Shown here: piece after piece, positions 1 to 11,300 of the stretch
How the letters are laid out: every line of letters begins with the position of its first letter
How positions within the stretch are numbered: position 1 is the stretch's first letter
NCBI GenBank assembly: GCA_013350335.1
Contig: CM023534.1
Location: forward strand, 25,935,302-25,999,301
Direction of reading: 5' to 3'
Length of the DNA: 64,000 bases
Origin: Chimonanthus salicifolius
Taxonomy: Eukaryota; Streptophyta; Magnoliopsida; Laurales; Calycanthaceae
Notes under the pieces: generated by a model
Seen by the model: the letters and a program-made list of their open reading frames with translations, nothing else
Database searches by the model: none
What the model was told of the DNA's origin: nothing
Program-made: the position numbers and the translations under genes

Positions 1-1862
1 AGTAAAATCGGGGAAAAGATTAACCCCAACTGACTATTGTGTGTTTATTTTTCTGCCTTATGTGTTTAAATTCCTGTACTGTACCCTTTGGGCCAAATTC
101 TCAATACGTCTCCATGTTCCTTCTTCTAGAAGACAATACGAGGATAGGGCACTGAGTACTTTTATTTACTTTACCGTCTCTGTACCCTCCGGGCCTCTCA
201 CAATATGTCTCCATGGTCCTTTCTCCAGAAGACAATACGAGAGAAGGCACTGAGTACTTTACATTTTTCATTTTATTGTAATGTTTTGGATGGCTAACAA
301 CTAACTTTCTGACATAATTTAAAGGAGTAGAAAGAGCCTATGTGACTCATTACACATATCATGTTTTTTTTGAAAAATAGCACGGGGTTTGGGAAATTAT
401 TATGTGTATATACTGATAAATAGAAAATTTATACATTTTACTCTATCTTACAGATTTTCTGTGAAAAACTCAACCGGAGAAGGTGAGGAGACTCGAACCA
501 ACACTTCTATTATGTTATATGTTAAACCCACTAACACTAGATTGAAATGGGACTCATGGTCAATTAAAGATGGAAAATGCTATATAGGTCCAGAATACGA
601 GACTTGACACTGCCTACATGTAAGGGATGTAAATGTTCTAACTGTTTAGAACGTAGGCGTTAAAATTGTGTCGGGGAGTCGAGGATTTGTAGTCTCTAAT
701 GCAGTATGGACCCATGGAGTGTCTGGGAATTGTCAGGTAAAAACTGGGTTAAGGTATCCGTGTTATTAAATCCAGTTTTATATATTGGGGTGATATTGAT
801 TATTTTATTGATTTCATGTACTGGTATTTGATATACCAAATGGTAAGGCTGAAAGATGGTGGTTCCCTCAGAATAAGTCCCTGTGTAAGGAGGGCACTGG
901 AAATCATGCATTTGACATTTGCATGTGATAATTATGTTCATAAGTTAAATCTGTGGAAGATAATAACTTTGTAAAGTTTGATATTGGCCGTTGGACTATA
1001 ATTGCTGAGATTAGCCGAACATCGTTTACGAACCATTGGGTTGGACGTGTTAGTAGGTTGTGGTCGATCACCATCAACCGTTGGTGTTGGATGGGCTAGT
1101 AGACCGGGTCGTGGAGACCTTATGCACTTGCAAGTTGCTATATTATTTCTGTGGAGGAATTAATATTAGTTCTGGTTGGAACTTCAAATGGGGGCTAACC
1201 CTGGTGTTGTAACATGGCTGGGGACCGACTCCGGTGTTAACAATATGTACATCCTGAATAAAAACCTTAGAAGATAATCTTATGGTGAAAATGGGATATG
1301 CTAATAACTTGCATTTCAATGGCATGCATTGTTTATGCATTGTTGCATTACAATCATTGGATTTTATGGTGAGTTCTCCCCAATGGGCTATTGGTCACGT
1401 CCCTTACAATGCAGGATATGAACCAGAGGAAGGATTGGAGGGACCAGTGGTGCCTCGTTGAAATTTGAAACTTAGAAGTTCCTAAGGTTTTCCGCATGTA
1501 GAAACCATTTGCCTGCTTGAAAATGTTTGAGTGTTTGTAATTAAATATGCCTCATGTGGGTGGCATAAGAAACTTATGTCTGTAAGTTTTAATGTCGTAT
1601 ATATTATATCCACTATGCTTTCGTTCTTAACACTAATGAGACAAATGAAAATATTCGTTATGTGATATGAGTTTGTATATGGGAACATATGGTATATTTT
1701 TGTGTCCATGTGTGAAGAGCACGTGTGACATTTTCTAGGATCGGGTTTCAGTAAACTTGAAAATCCAGCCCAGTTTTGACATTGGGTGATTAGAGTTTAT
1801 TGTTAAAAAAAAAAAAAATATTAGTCGCGTTCCGGGTCTACATTTGGGTTCGGGGTGTGACA
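1..1862 (+). repeat. 3' part of a Ty3/gypsy-type LTR (probable)
   Basis: No convincing coding frame is present. The stretch ends in GGGGTGTGACA at 1852-1862, the usual form of the 3' terminus of long plant gypsy LTRs, and then changes to unrelated AT-rich DNA. The left end lies outside the window, so I cannot tell a solo LTR from part of a full element. The LTR identity is inferred from the terminus and the lack of genes only. Confidence 0.4.
81..262 (+). repeat. Two-copy direct repeat, about 101 bp
   Basis: Two adjacent units start at GTACCCT (81 and 182). They share the order GTCTCCATG, AGAAGACAATACGAG, GGCACTGAGTACTTT. The spacing is 101 bp. This is an old tandem duplication inside the LTR-like sequence. 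Confidence 0.6.
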
Positions 1863-2261
1863 AAAAAACATGTGCACGAAGCTGGTAAATAAATAAATCT
1901 TGACAATCACGTTCAACACTATACGATGAACAACGAGACTTTGACAATACAACTCCCACATTATATCAGATCAAACTCTTAATAAAAAAGAAGAAAATGA
2001 CACTTAAGACACTTTACACGTTATCGATTATTGAAACACAAGGAGACAAGATAGAAAGAACACAACTAATGCAGAGAATCACTTTCCTGACTCTGTTAGA
2101 AACAATCCTGCATAAAGAAAAATCACTTTCTTGAATTAGTTTTTGCAGCATACTCCAATATTAATCGAACAACTATTTTGGAAGAGTCTCAAAAAAAATG
2201 TCAGACAACGAAATTAAGTTAGAGGGAGTATTATATAAGAGAAATTTGAGATACTGATTTT

Positions 2262-2424
2262 TACACTACCATTTTCTCTACGGTGCATCTTTAAAAAGAA
2301 ATTTCAATTTTATTTGTCTTTACTTTTAGAAATGAGAAAGAGAGGAGAGAAAGAAAATAAAGATAAAATTAGAATTTTCTTTTAAAAGAGTACACTACGA
2401 GAGAAAATACTAGTGCAAAAATGA
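2262..2424. mobile_element. MITE-like inverted repeat
   Basis: The two ends are imperfect reverse complements over about 55 bp. Shared blocks are TTTTTACACTA, ATTTTCTCT, GGTGCA and TTAAAAAGAAATTT, with a short purine-rich middle. No clear target duplication was found. A relative with the same inner motif lies at 49118-49235. The superfamily is not determined. Confidence 0.5.
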
Positions 2425-2474
2425 CTATACGAAATTTGGTACCACGCCTTCGGAACGTTGACTAGATGATCATT

Positions 2475-2843
2475 TCAGTGGCCGGAACCTGACCCCAATC
2501 CTGACCCATAAGCAGAACCAGCACCAGAACTAGAAGTAGAACCAGACCCAGATCCAGTTCCACTGCCAGTTCCATACCCAGAACCAGAACCAGACCCACT
2601 TCCATAACCACGTCCAGTATCTTCACTCGATGCTGATCCTTCTTTACTGCTTGAGTTGGACCCCGAAACAGAAGAAGTTGCGGACCTAGACCCAGATTCA
2701 GACCTAGACCCAGACCCAGACCCATAACCAGAGCCTGACCCATAGCCCGAATCCATGCCACGGCTAAGGCCGAAAATGGGAAGCAAGTGAACCCCTTCCC
2801 TCCTAGCAACTCCACTTACAGGAATGAGCTTCTTGAGAGACAT
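2475..2843 (-). CDS. Small Ser/Gly-repeat protein, copy A
   Basis: The gene encodes 122 residues. The first 30 or so, starting MSLKKLIPVSGVARREG, are ordinary and conserved in all three copies. The rest is low-complexity Gly-Ser/Gly-Tyr dipeptide repeat (GYGSGSG, GSGSGS) with a few acidic and Lys residues near the middle. I chose the ATG at 2843 over the in-frame ATG at 2876 because the other two copies start at the equivalent codon and a TATA box sits 78 bp upstream of it. I see no signal peptide, membrane segment or known domain. The function is unknown. Paralogues lie at 47644-47828 (truncated) and 48518-48796. Conservation of the N-terminal frame in three copies argues for a real gene; the repeats themselves could keep a frame open by chance. 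Confidence 0.6.
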   Translation of the reverse strand: MSLKKLIPVSGVARREGVHLLPIFGLSRGMDSGYGSGSGYGSGSGSRSESGSRSATSSVSGSNSSSKEGSASSEDTGRGYGSGSGSGSGYGTGSGTGSGSGSTSSSGAGSAYGSGLGSGSGH

Positions 2844-2910
2844 TCTTTGTTTATCTCTCTCTACACTTAAGAGCAAGATTAAGAAGATTAATGATAAAAT
2901 TTGAGTTAGT

Positions 2911-2930
2911 GGCAGTCCATTATATAAGGA
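2911..2930 (-). promoter_or_regulatory. Core promoter (TATA box) of Ser/Gly copy A
   Basis: On the minus strand a TATATA box at 2921-2926 lies about 78 bp before the ATG at 2843. The same box next to the plus-strand words GAGTTAGTGGCAGTCC occurs 76-77 bp before the ATG in copies B and C. The constant spacing supports a real core promoter. The transcription start was not seen directly. Confidence 0.6.
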
Positions 2931-3420
2931 AGCAAATCCAAAAGTTTGAACTCTTTAGAAAAAGGAAGAGGCAAGAGCCACTAAAGCATGCTTTGAATAA
3001 TCTACAGGTGTCAAAATTAGGATCTTAAATATAAAGTTGTGGGGTTGGTTCGCCATAGTGATTGATTTTTTTCGAAGTAGGGAAAATCTCTAGCTTACAT
3101 GTATCCTGAGGAACAGTAGTTATCTATTTTACCCACGTGGTTTTAATGTGTAGCCTCTTGTTTTCTATTTACACTCTAGATTCTTCTCAATAATAATTTT
3201 GCTTATGTCATTGATAACCAATCATGAAAGAAACACTTGATTGTAATTTTTCAATTTCCTTGGGTGCAAAAATTTTCAAGAGAATATTGTTAAGATAGAT
3301 ATTCAAAGCAAATAATTTTAAAAGTGGCCAAAGAGATGAATAATTACATTATTCATACAGAAATGGAATGAATTGGGATGAATAAAGTATCACAGATAAT
3401 TTATAGTTTGTAAGTTTGTA

Positions 3421-3440
3421 TATATATATATATATATATA
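3421..3440. repeat. (TA)n microsatellite
   Basis: About ten TA repeats. Copy B has a shorter run at the matching place near 48383. Confidence 0.9.
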
Positions 3441-3527
3441 AATATTGATTGTTTGAACTATTAGATTTAATAGTCAATTAAAAAAATATAGAATGATAAT
3501 GTAAGTGAAATTTTACTTTATGAAATA

Positions 3528-3767
3528 CTCCGTCCGTCCCAAAATACTTGTTTGATATTCATTATGGAATTGTCCCAAATTATATGTCCGATTCATTTAT
3601 TTTCAGCTCCAAGTCATATTCTAGTTTGATGAGAAGACGATCTTCTTTTATAAGTTTTGATTTGTCCAAATAATAAAATACCAACATTTGAAAAATAATA
3701 TTTTATAAAACAATCTATAAGAAATAAATTTTTCTGAAATGAGATAAGTATTTTGAGACGGAGGGAG
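3528..3767. mobile_element. Stowaway-like MITE
   Basis: A 240-bp element bounded by inverted ends CTCCGTCCGTCCCAAAATA (left) and, read from the right end, CTCCCTCCGTCTCAAAATA. It is flanked by TA on both sides (3526-3527 and 3768-3769). These ends and the TA target are typical of Stowaway (Tc1/mariner) MITEs. There is no coding capacity. Copy B of the duplicated segment lacks it at the matching position. Confidence 0.85.
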
Positions 3768-3769
3768 TA

Positions 3770-4105
3770 GTTTTAGCTACACATGAGAGACATGATATTT
3801 ATTCCAAGTATTTTTTGAGAAATTATGCATTAAGAACTCATTCACAAAAATTGGTATAAATTTTAAATCAAATAAAAAAAAAGGTTGAAAGTTTTCACTT
3901 TTGAATTCAGTCAAATCATTTAAAGACTAAACTTGAAAGTCTACAACAGTTCGTTCTCTCTAATCTTACTTGGTGGAAGTGTGGAACTAGACTTTTACTA
4001 GATGAATGACAAATAATATGATTTTAAAAGGTGAAGGGAGACCACCTTGTTCATCATCAACAACATTAAGAAAGCCTATTGTAAACTCCAAAAGAATGCA
4101 ATAAA
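3770..4105. other. Non-coding spacer
   Basis: AT-rich sequence between the Stowaway-like MITE and the first hAT element. I see no gene or repeat structure here. Confidence 0.6.
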
Positions 4106-4879
4106 GGCTCAATTAGGCCTGTAATCGGACCCTGCTCGGCCCGTGGACTGTCCAGCCCGATTCTTAAAGTCCATCAGTGAACCGGACTCTAGAGTCCGAT
4201 AAAGACTCTTGGACAGGTCCGAAGAGTCCGTTTAAGATTCGGGCGGGCCGCGGACTGTCCGCGGACAGTCCTCGAGTGCATATTGTTAGGGCTCCGCTTC
4301 CCATTCTTCCGTCGCTTCCCATTCTTCCGTATTTCAATTTCTTCTCCTTCTTCTCCTTCTTCTCCTTCTCACGCTCGCCGCTCTCTCATACTCGCCGCTC
4401 TGGAAAGATCTCCCTCTCACCTCACCGGATCTCTCTTTTCTCCCTCTTTCCCTTCTCCTCTCTCTCGCACCTCTCTAGAAATCCGATCGAGACTTCCATC
4501 GCTTGCAGCCTCTGCACTCAGATCGAGACTTCAGCCGATTCTCTCTTGCTGATTCCGGCCCTGTTTTGTCGATCTGCAAATCTAGGTCTCTTTCTCTCTC
4601 TGGGTCTCTCTCTATCGGTCACACACACACACTCTCTGGCCGAGACTCTTCTTACCTCTCTCATTTTCTTTTTCTTTTTTCAGGTTGAATCAAACGCACC
4701 ATTGTCGGAAATCGCTGCCCGATTATCGTTTCAGGTTGATTTATTTTACTTTTTAATGTTTTATAAAAGTTATCTCAAAAACCCATTGACAAACCCCTCT
4801 CCACTGAGTGAAAACTCTCCCCTTTTTAATGTTTTCTGAAATCTTATATCTTCACTTCTTCAAAATTGTGGAGAGGCAG

Positions 4880-5108
4880 CATTGTTCGGGAGGTTGTTGA
4901 GGGACCATCACAAAACCTACTGGAGTCAGTTGCCCATCTTATTGCTAGCACAACATTATTGAAGTTTCCTCAGGTATCTGCTGTCCGGGTGAAGGTAGGA
5001 AAACCTCATGTTGCTGTTCATGGTCCTGTCGACTATCTAGGAGTTGAAATTATCAAGTACAGAGGGGTTGATAGATCCAACTTTTCTGGGAAAAGTTTTA
5101 TGATTTAG
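4880..5108 (+). pseudogene. FOLB: Captured C-terminal part of dihydroneopterin aldolase
   Basis: The translation contains REVVEGPSQNLLESVAHLIA, AVRVKVGKPHVAV and DYLGVEI, the order and spacing of the C-terminal half of plant dihydroneopterin aldolase, the folate-pathway enzyme that makes 6-hydroxymethyl-dihydropterin. The N-terminal half is absent. An AG splice acceptor (GAGGCAG) precedes the block, so it looks like a last exon with its stop codon (TAG at 5106-5108). About 75 codons are open without any break, so capture is recent or the frame is constrained. It lies wholly between the hAT ends, so the transposon carried it in from a parent gene elsewhere. An ATG at 4866 is in frame but lies before the acceptor. 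The family is secure from motifs; enzyme activity is not expected. Confidence 0.85.
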
Positions 5109-6734
5109 TCATTTACTAGCAATGTGGTTTCTGCTCCTTTCAATATAATCTCTGCCCAATGAAGAGAGGTCAATCTGACAAATGGAAAAAAGGAAGAAGA
5201 TAAGTGGGTGGGAAAAAAAAAGATGATAAAAGGAAGTCATGATGGTGGCCTTTTCCTTAATTTATAAATGAATAAACTTGGTCTACTTTGCTGTAATTAT
5301 GTTCATAAATTTTTTATCACTGATGTGCCACTGTATTAAGATTTTGAAATCTGCAACCTCATAGTATGCTATGCTGGATTTGAATTGCAAATTGCAAGTA
5401 GAATCTCATTGCCGTAGATGTCCAAGTAATGTCCTGTCCCTTTCAAATTTAGTAATGCATCGTTTTGATGCTTGTACTCTGAATTGAAGTGCAAACTGTA
5501 TTTTTCTAGTGAAAATTTATAGAAGGGCATGCTTCATTGTCTGTGTTTGTAATGGATTCTACCTTAGTTGTTGTGTAACAGCATTGAGCTAAGCTTTTCA
5601 TTTCATACCAGTCAGTTTTTACTACCATATATCTGATGGTTACAAGTGGATGTTGTTACAACTGATCTTGAGGAGTTGGGATTGTGTTTTAGATTCCATT
5701 TGTTTGATTATTTTAATAGAACATGATGTAACATGTGAGGTTTTTCAGGGTTTGAAGTTCAGAAAATTGTTCATGAGAGTTCTGTATTTCTTATTTTCTT
5801 CTTACTGGTTCTATTTAACATTTGAATTATTACCCATTACAGACCTTTTAAAATTTGAATTCCATACCCTTTAATAGCCTAACTCACTGATATTAATGTG
5901 CTGTTTGGAATTTTCTTTTTCTTCAGCACATCTGAATTTTGATGTAGAACTAACCGATGAAGGCAAAAATTATCCAGAAATATCAATTTAGTCTTGGACA
6001 CGATTTTGTTCAGTAGCTTTTATATTCTTATATAGATCTTTTTGTTTTCTGTATCTGTAGTTAAAGAAGCAAATCCTGGATTGTAGCACATAAGGTGAAG
6101 AACATGGAAAATACATGATCTTTGCCTGAGACTTATTACATGCTTGATGTGCTTCTCAATTCTGAATATCTGCAGCATAGCTCTGTTACTAACACATGTT
6201 AGAAGTATATATTGTCATCATGGCACATCTTTTTAACTACTTCATAATATTTTTGGATGTATTTGTTTTTTCAATTTATGAAGTCCTGTTTGGAATAGGG
6301 CCACCACAATTCTACTTAAAAAAGTCTTTCATGTCCTGCTAGATGAACTGGTACTGCTTACCCGAACCTTGCTTCAGTAGCTTGGTGGCATGTAGTTTCT
6401 CACTTTAACTTTCATTTCTATTTCTTATGCACCTAAAGGTTTCTCTTTGTGAATATTCTTTCACAGTTTATATGGGCTAAAGGTTGACATCATCGTCACC
6501 AAAGCTTGATTCCATTTATATGGGCTTAAACCTTTTTTGTTCATCTCTCTCTTGAGCCATGTTTTATTTCAGCTTTGAACCAACATGTCATTTCTCACTA
6601 CCATATTTCAAATCCTTACTGATTGCCTCAAAGCATTTGTGCACCTTGAATGCCTTCTTGTAAAAATTCTTTGTAAACATGATGAACTCCCCATTTTAAA
6701 CACTTTGCTTATTTGAACATAACTGTTTATGCAG
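5109..6734. other. Non-coding interior of hAT element 1
   Basis: AT-rich sequence with no supported reading frame. It may be 3' UTR or intron DNA that came with the FolB fragment, or transposon intron. I cannot separate these by eye. Confidence 0.5.
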
Positions 6735-7068
6735 TACAATGTCTAATCCTAATGAGAGGAGCGATTTTATTGAGGAGAATGAGATAGATACGACATCTAA
6801 CTCTTCTAGATCCCAAAAAGATGTACACAGAAAAAGGACGTCGACTGTTTGGAATGATTTCCATTACGTGGAGATGAATGGAGTTGGGACTGCAATATGT
6901 AATCATTGTTCGGGATTATTTACAGGTTCGAGTAGTAGTGAATTGCAGGTGAAGAGGAGGATAAATTTGATTTATGGTGGAGGGAGTGAGATGTTTGAAA
7001 CTTGTAATTTTGACAAAGGATCTCAAGAAATCTACAAAGATGAAAGAGGATATAGTAGAGAGCTCTAA
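6735..7068 (+). pseudogene. hAT transposase N-terminal fragment (BED finger)
   Basis: After a splice acceptor-like GTTTATGCAG, an ATG at 6739 opens 109 codons. Residues about 35-60 include VWNDF and AICNHCSG, the start of a BED-type zinc finger (aromatic-rich VW.DF, then C-x2-C). The distal His pair is missing: the frame instead runs at 6949 into a segment (VKRRINLIYGGG) that hAT element 2 also carries as a separate exon after its own TTTTGCAG acceptor at about 10783. The RNase H-like catalytic core and the hAT dimerisation region are absent. This is a truncated DNA-binding end of the transposase, which at most could bind DNA. Confidence 0.7.
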
Positions 7069-7539
7069 TTCAAAAATCATTTTAGTTGAGTTTAATTTTA
7101 GTGGATTGTAACATAATTATTATCATCATCATGTATATATCTCTCTCATGAAGACCTCATTTGAAGGAAATGATGCATATTAAATTTTTCTTTTTTGAAT
7201 TTTAATACTCAAAGAGTTGATTGAAATTTAAAAAAAAAAAAATCATCAATTGAAAAGTTCAAATATATCTTATTTTTTCTTTAAAATTATTTTAAGGAGG
7301 TATTTAATGTGCTTTAAATCCATATTGTGTTTAAAAACTTTGAAAACCTAAAAAAGAGGCAAACGGGCCTTTATCGGGCCGCGGACTGCCCGTCAGCCTT
7401 ATCGGGCCGGGCCGGCCCTAAGGCTAATCGGACTGGTGTTATCGGGCCGGGCCGCGGACTGTCTGATTGTTCAATCGGGCCGGGCCGGATTCTACCGTGC
7501 CGGGCCGGACCTGGGTCCGTTTACAGGCCTGGGCTCAAT

Positions 7540-8316
7540 GCAAATGGGATGAAATAAAGATTATGATGATGAACTGTGCTTAAAACAGGGCAAAAGCAGA
7601 GACTCGATTCCAAATGAGGGATTTATAAAATTGTGATTGAATTTTAAAAAAGAGAAAAAGATGATTCAATTATTAAGAAACTTTGAATTCTACTTTACAG
7701 TGGTTTTCTTCCTGTGAGAATGGAGAGGAAAATCAGCAACAAAATGTAAATTGTAATGATTTGACTCGTTGCTTTATTTTATTGAAGCTTTAAAATTAAT
7801 CTACAATTTATTAGTTCAATTTAATTTGAAATTTTGTAAATAAATAAAAAACAGTTCAATTAAAAAAAATTTAACATAAAAATGCATCAAATTAATTAGA
7901 CTTGAAATTTTAGAGGTTCTTGAAACTAAATCGAGAATGAAATCAACAATAAATTTTAGTAATCAAATTAATTTGAACTTTTTCTCTTAAAATAAATAAT
8001 TAAACCAAACTCGATTTTCATTCAAACTTATCCCGATTCCTAATCGGACATTTCAAATATTCATATTTCTAAATAAATTTGATAATATGAAGAATGAAAC
8101 AAAAGAAAAATAATAATAAAATAAACCCGACTCTTAACCCGACCCATCTCCTCTTTCCTTTCTGTTTTCTCTCCCTTTCTTCTCCTTTCTCACTCGACCG
8201 ATTTTCTCCTGAGTTTCTTCCACCCTCTCTCTTCACTCAAGTTCTCTATAAAATATTCTATTTTAATTCACCATAATCTAAATACAGCCTACATCTTCTT
8301 TTGTTTCGGTTAAAAC
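7540..8316. other. Spacer between the two hAT elements
   Basis: AT-rich, then a CT-rich tract at about 8140-8240. No gene is seen; apparent open frames here are products of the CT-rich bias. Confidence 0.5.
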
Positions 8317-11300
8317 TAGGGGTGTAAACGGACCTGGATCTAGCTTGCGGAGCGTCTGGCCCGACCCGACAAATAAGCATACAGGCCGAATCCTTAAGTC
8401 CACGGACTCGGACAATCCATTTAGTTTTGGACCGGCCGAGGATGGTCCGCGCACGTTTCAAAATCGAAACCCTTCCGTAAATGAACCCTAGCTCTTTTAT
8501 CTTCCTTCTCCTTCGCCCATTCGAAAGCGAAACACTTCCGTGACTCTCTCCATCTCTCGCTGTCGCCTTTCGCGCCTTTGGTGCCACTTGGGTTCTTGAT
8601 CGCTTTCTCTCGCCGTCACTTTGCTCAGATTTCACTCTCTTTCTCTCACTCAATCTCTTCCTTTCTCTCTCAGTTCTCTCAATCCTTTTCTTCGGATATC
8701 TCTCTTCTCTGTTCGAATTTGCACCGGCCAACGTTGCCTCCTGGGTCACTCCTTGTCGCCGCCCTACCCATCTGTCACAGGTAAAACTACTATTTTTGAC
8801 CTAGTGTGCCCCTTAGTGGGGTTGTCATCTGGACCAGATCCCAGATCTGGACCAATACTGTATTATGTTTGTTTTTTTTGTGGTGGGTTAGCTAAGATTC
8901 AACCCATCACCACAAAAATTGGGTTACATCCCTTTTTTTTTTCTTTTTTTTTTCTTTCAGATCTTTGTCTGGTCCACATCTTTTTTTGGAAGAGACAGAG
9001 AAGACCCACTGGGCCATTATTGTTATTCTAATATATTAAATTTGAATTAAACTTTTAAATTTTAATTACTATAGAATACAAAGCTGTGATGATCAAATTT
9101 AAAACTCAGAAAAAATATTAAGGTGCTGGAAGTTTTTACTAAATTATTCAGCTTTTTAAGACCAGGTAGAATCAATTACATGAGCTCATTTTAAAATTCA
9201 AACAGTAAAAATACAGTGGATGTACACAATAAATTTTTAGAGGTACAAACAGTTGTGGGTGTTTAGGGTAAAACAGAGCAAACAAGATTAGAAATGGAGG
9301 AAAGAATAAGAGTACTCTGTTTTCTTTATTTTTTTTGTCTCTCTGCCTCAAGGTTTTGATTTGGGTTCACTCATTTTGTTAGCAATAGGGTGCTCTTTTG
9401 CTTCTCCTTTTTTGCTGAGGCATTTAATGTTGCTAGAGTTGTTTACTGTGAATCTGATCAATCTACATGCAAAATGCCTAACATTTTAGGTCAATTTCTT
9501 TTATGCAATTAACTTGGATATTCTAGGAATACAATCTGAATCTTGTGATGAGTTTAATGTAAGAAAAGAAGGAATTTTCAATCGAGTGAGGATATTAGTT
9601 GATGGTCCTCCTCCCCAATGCAGAAGTTTGTATCAGCTGATCACAATACACGAAGCAGCCCCATAGTCCAAGTTTTGGCTAACACTGACATTGTAGCTAA
9701 TTATCGATTTGAAGTTGTGTTTAATCTTACTAATTATTGAAGATGAAATCAATCCCAAGAATTGATGTTATACAGGACATGCATGATGGGGTGGTAAAAT
9801 GGGAGAATCTAACTTCATAAATCTACGATCAAGTTTGTTCAAGGTAATTTGGTGTTTTGTCTAAATAGACAAATGATGTGCAATGCAAAAACTTTGGAGT
9901 TCCTTTTGGCCTCTTTTGAGATGGTGACATAAAACTTGGGTGTCCTTGCCTTTGCACGATTTATTTTTGTTGATACTTCTTCATTGATTTGAGTTTATGA
10001 TTGCACGCCATGTCATCTATATTCAACTGATATTCATGGAAACAACACACTCATGAAACTGATCTTTTAGCTTGGTTGTGAATTTTCATGGACCTTGAAA
10101 CCCTTGAAGCTGGAAGAAGATGGAGGTCAATTGCTCTCATTTTCATATATTGTCATTTTTTAAAAGATCCATATTGTCATTTTACTCATGAACTAAGTTA
10201 CTCTAACATGTATTAGGATGGATGGTTACTGGTGGGTTAGTAGGGGTAGGGTGGAATTAAGGGCTAGAATTTGAATTTGTTTTGTTTTAATTTTATAGAG
10301 TTCTGTGAAAACTTCCAATAGAGATTGAGTTCAAAATTTCTAATTTTTAATATTTTTATACAATATTTTCTTGTGCTCCATGTGGATTTCGAGTAAGATA
10401 TCTGGACTAAGTAATTGCGTTGCTTTTGGATTTAGCAAACTATGTGGTGAAACCAAGTGTCCAACTTTCACTCCAATTCATATGCATAACCATGAAGTGT
10501 AATGAACTGAATACAAAATTTCCATTATCAGTGTTTAAAGTTATTCAGTAAATCTAAGACATTTGGCCATATCAAAGGCAGTAAAGGCTAGATTGTAAAC
10601 TAGTAAAGGAGATACAATACACCAAAAAAATCACAAGCAAGATATAAGTGTAATGACTGGATGATGATTCAGATGGGTTCAAGGTAGGTTTGAATTCACT
10701 TATTTATTAAGGAGAGGTTGTGTATTTATTATATGAAGTAATCTGAAATTTCATATGGGCTTCTTTGTCAATTGTTTTGCAGGTGAAGAGGGGGATAAAT
10801 TTGATTTATGGTGGAGGGAGAGATGTTTGAGGCTTGTAATTTCAGAAATGAAAGAGAGGATACAGAAGGACAGTTCCAATTTAGAAACTATTTTATTTGG
10901 GCTCAATTTTAGTGGATTGTAACATTATTATTATTTCATGTATATTTCTTGTTTTTTTAGCGGTTATTATCTCATGTATATGTCTATCTCGTGGAAGTTA
11001 AATACTAGCTTAAAAACAATCTAGGAAAGGATGCAAACTAAAAATTTCTTTTACGAATTTGAATACTCAAAAGACTTCATTGAAAAAATTTCAAAAAAAT
11101 TATCAATTGAAAATTTTGAATATATCTTTTTTTCCTTTAAAATTATTTTAGGGATTTATTGGATGTGCCTTTCATCTAATATATTTTCTTAAAAAATTTA
11201 GCTGATTTAGTTGGATTTATTTGACTCAACAAAAATTCAAGTTGACCAAGTCAAGAGTTAGTTTAATTTAAAAAATTTAATTATTTTTTTTATAGAACTA

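Larger units (their letters stand above)
2640..3525 (-). repeat. Duplicated segment: Ser/Gly gene plus 5' flank
   Basis: This block aligns by eye with 47645-48470 and, with interruptions, with 48518-49520. Landmarks shared beyond the gene are GGTGTCAAAATTAGGATCTTA, TTTTAATGTGTAGCCTCTTG and TGATAACCAATCATGAAAG. The homology ends where the Stowaway-like MITE begins. Confidence 0.75.
4114..7531 (+). mobile_element. Non-autonomous hAT element 1 carrying a host gene fragment
   Basis: A 3418-bp element flanked by the perfect 8-bp duplication GGCTCAAT (4106-4113 and 7532-7539), the hAT hallmark. The ends are TAGGCCTGTAA and, read inward from the right, CAGGCCTGTAA. The subterminal regions carry repeated GGGCCG and GCGGACTGTCCG words, as in plant Ac-like elements. 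Inside are a CT-rich leader (about 4290-4680), a captured FolB fragment (4880-5108), a long non-coding stretch and a BED-finger transposase fragment (6735-7068). No transposase catalytic domain is present, so it would need help in trans. Element 2 (8317-11611) has related ends and a shared 3' exon-like segment. Confidence 0.9.

Noticed and set aside
2462..2815. 117-codon frame overlapping Ser/Gly copy A
   Set aside because: It is the other reading of the same repeat (Leu/Gly/Val-rich) and does not have the conserved start seen in copies B and C.
4177..4839. 220-codon open frame, plus strand
   Set aside because: It lies in the GGGCCG end and CT-rich leader of hAT element 1. The translation is Ser/Phe/Leu low complexity with no domain.
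8258..8749. 163-codon frame, minus strand, Arg/Lys/Glu-rich
   Set aside because: It is the antisense of the CT-rich leader of hAT element 2; composition alone keeps it open.
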